DNA of 13,757 nucleotides from Eubacteriales Family XIII. Incertae Sedis bacterium (GTDB lineage Bacteria > Bacillota > Clostridia > Peptostreptococcales > Anaerovoracaceae): contig JAISZM010000006.1 of the NCBI GenBank assembly GCA_031269205.1, forward strand, positions 1 to 13,757, given 5' to 3'. The position numbers and the translations under genes were made by a program. The notes beneath the pieces were generated by a model. That model made no database searches. It was given only the letters and a program-made list of their open reading frames with translations, and was not told the DNA's origin. This document shows positions 10,070 through 13,757 of this stretch, piece by piece (the stretch's first letter is position 1; each line of letters begins with the position of its first letter).

Positions 10070-11932
10070 TCACCTCACACCCTTGCTCAGCTTGGCCGCG
10101 CTCCAGGGTCCGCAATACTTCACGCCGCCTACCTTCTTGTAAGCCCTGACGCGCACGTAGTATCTCTTGCCCTTCGCGAGATTTTTTATCGTGTAGGAGC
10201 GTCCCTCCTTTGAAACATTCTTCTCCTTCGACCACTTCTTCGCGTCCTTCGATCTGTACTGCAGCTGATAGCCGGTAATCCTCTGTCCAGCGTCCGCCTT
10301 CTTCCATACGGCCTTCACGCTCTTCTTGCCCGGGGTGGACTTCGATATCGTCGCCTTCTTCGGCACGATTCTGAACGTGACGGTCTTGCTTCCGGTGTAC
10401 TTCATCCCCGTTGCCTTCACCGTGATCTTCGCCTTGCCGATATTCCGATACCATTTGCCGGCCTTGGCGAGAGCATAGTCCGCAGAGGTCAGCTTGACGG
10501 TTCTGGCGGGAGAGCCGTAGGTCGCCGTGACTGCGAGGCCGGACTTGATATCCCCGCCCGTCCAGCAGACGTCGGCTATCCTGACGGTCATATTTGACAG
10601 GGAAAGCGGCGTCACGGGAGGCGCGGGAGTCTTGTCGCTGTCCGGCATTTTGTCGTCGCCGTCGCCGTCGCCGTTGCTGTCGCCATCGCCGTCGTCGCCG
10701 TCGCTCTTGCCGTCGCCGTCACCGCCTTTGTCCACATCCGTCATGTCATAGAGTCCGGATTCGCCCGCAAGCGCGCGATAAAGTGAGACGAGGGCGTAGG
10801 CGGCCTGATCCGTAGCCATGCCGTTGACGCCGCCGGCGGCGATGTGCTTGAACCCGCCCTTGTCCGCACCGCTCCCTAGGTAAAAACCCATCAACGCGTC
10901 GTAGACGGTAGCGCCGCTCTTGACAAAGCGCTCATCGTCGATCGGAATACCGAGGGCGTTCAACGCCACCATCACCTGAGACGCGCTTTCCGAGTTCACC
11001 GTACCCCACGAGGAATATCCGCCGTCCGCCTGCTGAAGCTTCGAGAGCTTTGCGAGCGCGCGATCTACCGCGCCGTCCACCTCCGCGTCGCCCTTGCCGT
11101 AATATCGCGCGAGCGACTGCAGCGTCATAGCGGTTATGTCGGGATCAGGCGTAGTGCCGCTGAGGGAAAATCCTCCCGCATCCGCGTCGCCTTTCCCTAT
11201 CTCCTCGCCCAAGATATATTCGAGATAACGATCCCGGGTAGCCTGATTCGCCGTATCTTTGATCGTCGGAATGACATACCCTCCCGCATCGAGCGCGATC
11301 AGGGCATAGACAGGTCCGTTGATGCCCTGTCTGACGACCTTGTCGAAATGCGCGAGCGGCTCCGTGAGATCGTACCCTCCGATATTCTGCGCGTCAACGC
11401 CGAGCGCGGACAGCGCGAGAATCACGCGCGAATACTCCGTGTACTTGCTAGTATGCAGAACTCCGCCTCCGGTCTTAATCGTATCCACAAGATCTTTGAG
11501 ATATTGTTCTCTCACGCCGTCGGTCAGATAACCGCCACGCGCCAGTCCAAAGACCGTCCATTCCGTGCCGAACACCGGATCGGTGTATTTGCTCAACTGA
11601 TACGCCATGACCGAATCGAGTATCTGTTTCACATCCGCGGTCACCAGCGGAGTATCCGCGGTCGCCAGCGAAGTATCCGCGGACGACGGAATCTGTTTTA
11701 TCGCCACATCGAGCGCATCCGCGGAGGTATCCTCCCCGGCCAACGCCGCGCCGGGGAACAATGACACAAGAAGGGCTACGGAGAGCGCGACGGCACAAAA
11801 CCGCCGACGCGCTCTCCGTAGCTCTGCTTGTAGGCTCGATATTACAACCGTTTGTTCGGGGTGGGGGCTTGAAAACTCACTATCCCGAGGGATAGTCTCA
11901 TCCTCTAAAAAACAAAAGCCGGCATTCTCCAT
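10070..11932 (-). CDS. Secreted alpha/alpha-barrel (prenyltransferase/squalene-oxidase repeat) protein with Ig-like and Fn3 domains; transcobalamin alpha-domain-like
   Basis: A 620-aa exported protein, first gene behind the cobalamin riboswitch. A basic RRARRRF patch and hydrophobic core (about 40-65) form a signal peptide ending AALA/GED. Residues 75-100 hold two 7-residue repeats (ADTSLAT, ADTPLVT). About 100-392 is an alpha/alpha-barrel of the terpenoid-cyclase/prenyltransferase-repeat type, with helical units such as YSRVILALSALGV and repeats QQADGGYSSWG and DKGGFKHI. This fold is also that of the N-terminal domain of intrinsic factor and transcobalamin. An Asp/Gly-rich linker (about 398-434), an Ig-like domain (about 442-526) and an Fn3 domain (about 530-618) follow. 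No LPXTG, SLH or lipobox anchor is seen. The ATG at 11932 is the only convincing in-frame start before the signal peptide (an adjacent TTG at 11935 is possible); GGGAAGGA lies 11 bases upstream. This start gives an unusually long n-region. B12 binding is inferred from context and fold, not shown; a plain adhesin or enzyme-like role cannot be excluded. Confidence 0.85.
   Translation of the reverse strand: MENAGFCFLEDETIPRDSEFSSPHPEQTVVISSLQAELRRARRRFCAVALSVALLVSLFPGAALAGEDTSADALDVAIKQIPSSADTSLATADTPLVTADVKQILDSVMAYQLSKYTDPVFGTEWTVFGLARGGYLTDGVREQYLKDLVDTIKTGGGVLHTSKYTEYSRVILALSALGVDAQNIGGYDLTEPLAHFDKVVRQGINGPVYALIALDAGGYVIPTIKDTANQATRDRYLEYILGEEIGKGDADAGGFSLSGTTPDPDITAMTLQSLARYYGKGDAEVDGAVDRALAKLSKLQQADGGYSSWGTVNSESASQVMVALNALGIPIDDERFVKSGATVYDALMGFYLGSGADKGGFKHIAAGGVNGMATDQAAYALVSLYRALAGESGLYDMTDVDKGGDGDGKSDGDDGDGDSNGDGDGDDKMPDSDKTPAPPVTPLSLSNMTVRIADVCWTGGDIKSGLAVTATYGSPARTVKLTSADYALAKAGKWYRNIGKAKITVKATGMKYTGSKTVTFRIVPKKATISKSTPGKKSVKAVWKKADAGQRITGYQLQYRSKDAKKWSKEKNVSKEGRSYTIKNLAKGKRYYVRVRAYKKVGGVKYCGPWSAAKLSKGVR
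11775..11822. repeat. Perfect 15-bp inverted repeat inside the signal-peptide coding region
   Basis: Arms 11775-11789 (GCTACGGAGAGCGCG on the plus strand) and 11808-11822 are exact reverse complements. Inside them, after one mismatch, CGGC/GCCG adds four pairs around an 8-base loop. In the mRNA of the alpha-barrel gene this covers the codons for the basic patch and the start of the hydrophobic core. Confidence 0.85.
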
Positions 11933-11970
11933 CAACCCAAGAATCCTTCCCGTGATCTTCGATTGCCGGC
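11910..11970 (-). terminator. Putative expression platform of the cobalamin riboswitch (terminator-like hairpin)
   Basis: Directly after the conserved 3' end of the aptamer, GCCGGCA (11970-11964) can pair with TGCCGGC (11925-11919), and the second arm runs into TTTTGTTTTTT. This looks like an intrinsic terminator with a long loop. The loop contains the Shine-Dalgarno-like GGGAAGGA and the ATG (11932) of the first gene, so the same hairpin could also limit translation. Its T tract is itself coding. Confidence 0.5.
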
Positions 11971-12125
11971 CGGTCTCCTGACTCCCGTTTCATCCTCCGG
12001 ACGCCTTCTCACCCTTCTTCGCGATGGGCAATGGCCTTTGTCCTTCGTCCGCGGTCACAGTTGTGGTTGCAGTGCGGTTATCACCCGCGTTCCCTTGACG
12101 ATCGTTCGTCGCCGACAACCTGCTT
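11964..12125 (-). promoter_or_regulatory. Cobalamin (adenosylcobalamin-type) riboswitch
   Basis: Read on the minus strand, the conserved cobalamin-aptamer elements occur in the right order: AAGGGAA (12096-12090), GGTGATAA with flanking pairing bases, CACAACTGTGAC (about 12065-12054), GGCCATTGCCC (12036-12026), GGGTGAGAAGGC, and the B12 box AGTCAGGAGACCGGCC (about 11984-11969; consensus AGYCAGGAGACCTGCC). A GACGA-(4)-TCGTC hairpin precedes AAGGGAA. The outer limits are approximate. In this family, B12 binding turns the downstream genes off, so the operon should be expressed when B12 is scarce. Confidence 0.95.
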
Positions 12126-12141
12126 GTCTCACTGTCCTTCA

Positions 12142-12158
12142 CGAGCGCAAAGCGCCCG
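12142..12158 (-). other. Leader hairpin upstream of the riboswitch aptamer
   Basis: CGGGCGC-TTT-GCGCTCG on the minus strand forms a 7-bp stem (one G-U) with a 3-base loop, between the predicted transcription start and the aptamer. No T tract follows it. It may be a 5' stabiliser or a peripheral riboswitch helix. Confidence 0.4.
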
Positions 12159-12179
12159 CACACCTTTCAATACAAGAAG

Positions 12180-12207
12180 ATTCTATCACTTTGAAATACG
12201 ATTGCAA
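12180..12207 (-). promoter_or_regulatory. Probable promoter of the riboswitch-controlled operon
   Basis: On the minus strand a -35 box TTGCAA (12207-12202), a 16-base spacer, and a -10 box TAGAAT (12185-12180). Transcription would start near 12173, about 50 bases before the aptamer, which is the expected layout. Confidence 0.55.
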
Positions 12208-12293
12208 TAGTTTTTTTGTGATGAGCATTTACTTGCGGGAGGCTCTAGCACGGGAAGCATCCTGACAATTTAATTCTACAAGCCAATTATTAT

Positions 12294-12422
12294 ATGACTC
12301 TCACCGGCGAGGGCTTAACAGTCACAGCGCAGGGTCTGTCGCGCGAGGAAGCGATCAAAAAAACGGTTCACTACTGCTCGCGCGATGGTATTTGGGAACG
12401 ATTTGCCGCATCTAGGTCATAA
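12294..12422 (+). CDS. Uncertain small ORF (42 aa), possibly a gene remnant
   Basis: ATG 12294 opens a 42-codon frame ending TAA at 12420-12422, reading MTLTGEGLTVTAQ, then SREEAIKKTVHYC, then IWERFAA. The composition is protein-like, with a plausible amphipathic Glu/Lys/Ile stretch, and it lies where no other gene does. There is no Shine-Dalgarno sequence and no family I recognise. The frame extends upstream without a stop to 12249 but has no better start. It could be a short unknown protein, the remnant of a lost gene, or chance. Confidence 0.2.
   Translation: MTLTGEGLTVTAQGLSREEAIKKTVHYCSRDGIWERFAASRS
12339..12384. repeat. Pair of identical palindromic octamers TCGCGCGA
   Basis: TCGCGCGA, which is its own reverse complement, occurs at 12339-12346 and again at 12377-12384, about 38 bases apart, in the gap between the divergent transcription units. 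Because each copy is palindromic, the pair can act as a direct repeat (two operator sites) or as arms of a stem with a 30-base loop. No regulator is encoded nearby, so no function is assigned. Confidence 0.35.
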
Positions 12423-12441
12423 AACCGATGAATTTTGCGTC

Positions 12442-12447
12442 TATAAT
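12442..12447 (+). promoter_or_regulatory. Probable -10 box of the DUF975/CmpB-type gene promoter
   Basis: A perfect TATAAT on the plus strand, in an AT-rich stretch 122 bases before the gene start. The hexamer 17 bases upstream (ATAAAA) is a poor -35, so the promoter may be weak or need an activator. Transcription would start near 12454, just before the 19-bp hairpin. Confidence 0.4.
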
Positions 12448-12457
12448 GTAGGCAGAG

Positions 12458-12499
12458 GGCGACAGTTGATGATCCGGATTCGGATTATCAACTGTCGCC
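12458..12499 (+). repeat. 19-bp near-perfect inverted repeat (hairpin) in the 5' leader
   Basis: Arms 12458-12476 (starting GGCGACAGTTGAT) and 12481-12499 (ending ATCAACTGTCGCC) pair over 19 positions. The only non-Watson-Crick pair is a G-T at 12471/12486, and the loop is GATT. No T run follows on either strand, so it is not an ordinary terminator. It begins about four bases after the predicted transcription start of the following gene. Confidence 0.8.
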
Positions 12500-12545
12500 T
12501 TCAAGAGAATCAGAATCGGGTCGCGCAATATTTAGTTGGCGGAGC

Positions 12546-12566
12546 AATAAGACAAGGAATCTTATT
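12546..12566 (+). promoter_or_regulatory. Ribosome binding site displayed in a small hairpin loop
   Basis: AATAAG (12546-12551) pairs with CTTATT (12561-12566). The 9-base loop holds the Shine-Dalgarno AAGGA (12554-12558), 10 bases before the ATG at 12569. It supports the start choice of the gene that follows. Confidence 0.4.
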
Positions 12567-12568
12567 TT

Positions 12569-13757
12569 ATGTGGAACATCGGAGCGGTTAAGCGGGAGGG
12601 GCGACGCTCTCTCGGACGAAACTACTTCGTCTGTTTCATAGCGTCTCTCGTGTTGCTCTTTGTCGTGAACGGGCCTCTGTCCATCAGCGAAACGGTGAAC
12701 ATGAATCTCAGCGTGCTAAAAAGCGTCGCCGCGCAGATGCAGGGGTCGGTCACGACCGACGCGCTGAACCGGTTCGTTGCGGGCGCGGAGAAGTTCAAGA
12801 AATCGACGAGTCTCGGCATGGACGCGAAGAAGGGAACCATCAGCAGCGCCTACCGCAAACTCGCCTCCGCGAACGGCGTACACGGACTCATCGCAGCCGC
12901 AGTCGACAGGCATATCGCGCGCGGTAAGCTCGATTCCAACGCGATTCTGCTTGTGAGTCTTCTCGCGCTTTTACTCATCTACGTGTTTGTCGGAGGAATC
13001 ATAGAGGTCGGGTTGGCGCGCGTTTTTTTGGAGTCGAGGACTACGCCAGACACGCGGGTGAACAGACTTTTCTTCATTTACGGCGTCGGGCGCACGAGGG
13101 GCGTCGCGCTCATTATTCTCATGCGCACCGCCTTTCTCATCCTCTGGGCCTTCACGATAGTAGGGTTTCCTATCAAATATTATTCGTATCGGTTCGTGCC
13201 GTATATCTTAGCGGAAAATCCCGACGTAGGGCGCAAGGAGGTATTTGCGCTATCGTCACGGCTCACGCGTGGACACAGGATGAGAATGTTTCTGTTCGAT
13301 CTGAGTTTCGTTCCGTGGAAACTGCTTTCGATAGCGACGTTGGGTATACTCGATTACGTTTGGGTGAACCCGTACTACAACGCGGCCAAGGCCGAGATAT
13401 ACGCCTCGGTGAGGGGCGGCGATCTCTCCCTGTGTGAGATCAGATACCGACGGCTTCCCGAAAGGTTCACGGGCATACTGTCTCACATCGGCGCCAAGCC
13501 TCAATATTCCTTCATCAATCTCTCGCTCATGTTCTTGTTATTCTCCTTCATGGGATGGGTGTTCGAGTGCTCACTCTGGATCATCGAGCAGGGCATCCTG
13601 GTCAACAGGGGTACTATGTACGGTCCGTGGATACCCATCTACGGCATCGGCGGTCTCGTCATCATCACCGTGGTGAACAGATTCTACCGAAAGCCGCTCG
13701 TCTGCTTTTTCATGGTGATAGCCGTCTGCGCGCCCATCGAGTATGCCGGAGGGTGGC
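12569..13757 (+). CDS. DUF975-type plus CmpB-like (PF06541) multi-pass membrane protein, 3' end cut by window edge
   Basis: 396 complete codons are present from ATG 12569, with no stop before the window edge. Residues 1-295 resemble DUF975 (PF06161): an N-terminal helix (about 20-35), a soluble insertion rich in Lys/Ser/Ala (about 40-122), then helices at about 124-148 and 178-200. The typical region around PIKYYSYRFVPYILAENPD (201-219) is followed by a helix at about 245-262 and NPYYNAAKAEIY (267-278). From about 313 a second domain begins, with INLSLMFLLFSFMGWVFE and NRGTMYGPWIPIYGIGG (346-362), typical of the putative ABC-transporter type IV/CmpB family PF06541. No ATPase is encoded in the window, so transport is not established. 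Function is unknown. It is transcribed divergently from the corrinoid operon. Confidence 0.88.
   Translation, partial: MWNIGAVKREGRRSLGRNYFVCFIASLVLLFVVNGPLSISETVNMNLSVLKSVAAQMQGSVTTDALNRFVAGAEKFKKSTSLGMDAKKGTISSAYRKLASANGVHGLIAAAVDRHIARGKLDSNAILLVSLLALLLIYVFVGGIIEVGLARVFLESRTTPDTRVNRLFFIYGVGRTRGVALIILMRTAFLILWAFTIVGFPIKYYSYRFVPYILAENPDVGRKEVFALSSRLTRGHRMRMFLFDLSFVPWKLLSIATLGILDYVWVNPYYNAAKAEIYASVRGGDLSLCEIRYRRLPERFTGILSHIGAKPQYSFINLSLMFLLFSFMGWVFECSLWIIEQGILVNRGTMYGPWIPIYGIGGLVIITVVNRFYRKPLVCFFMVIAVCAPIEYAGGW

Noticed and set aside
10660..10735. GTC/GCC/ATC-rich simple repeat that might be a tandem-repeat locus or CRISPR-like array
   Set aside because: It is the codon pattern of the Asp/Gly linker; units are 3-6 bases with no spacer structure.
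12200..12222. T7 run on the plus strand near 12211 as a terminator
   Set aside because: There is only a loop-less ATTGCAAT palindrome before it; the same bases are better explained as the -35 region of the minus-strand promoter.

Overview
The window looks like a piece of chromosome from a moderately GC-rich, Gram-positive-type anaerobe, probably a gut-type Clostridia/Bacillota or a relative. The evidence is extracellular proteins with bacterial Ig-like and Fn3 domains behind signal peptides, an ECF vitamin transporter, a DUF975/CmpB-type membrane protein, and the absence of any outer-membrane (TonB-type) vitamin uptake gene. The exact taxon cannot be read from the sequence. Two genes run off the edges: carB on the left and a membrane protein on the right.

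All genes up to about 12.2 kb lie on the minus strand, so they are transcribed from right to left. The left part holds carA-carB (positions 1-3204), a pyrimidine/arginine precursor operon with a good promoter at 3313-3341. Next comes a free-standing hybrid sensor kinase (3459-5480) with an extracytoplasmic sensor, kinase core and receiver domain.

The central part (about 5634-12207) reads as one corrinoid-uptake operon. In transcription order it has: a promoter (12207-12180); a cobalamin riboswitch (about 12125-11964) whose downstream hairpin overlaps the first start codon; a secreted alpha/alpha-barrel protein (prenyltransferase/squalene-oxidase-repeat type) with Ig-like and Fn3 domains; a membrane-anchored DUF4430 protein; an ECF substrate-binding S component; EcfT; a fused double-ATPase EcfA; and a candidate terminator (5656-5634). 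The alpha-barrel and DUF4430 domains correspond to the two halves of the animal B12 carriers intrinsic factor and transcobalamin, here encoded as two adjacent proteins. The simplest reading is a surface B12/corrinoid capture device, split into two chains, that feeds a dedicated ECF importer. All of it would be repressed by B12 through the riboswitch. This is the most interesting object in the window.

The right part (12208-13757) holds a short uncertain ORF, a probable promoter followed at once by a 19-bp hairpin, and a plus-strand gene for a DUF975 plus CmpB-like membrane protein that is cut by the window edge. Several strong inverted repeats (11775-11822, 3904-3935, 12458-12499) are not explained by the gene annotation and are listed as findings.
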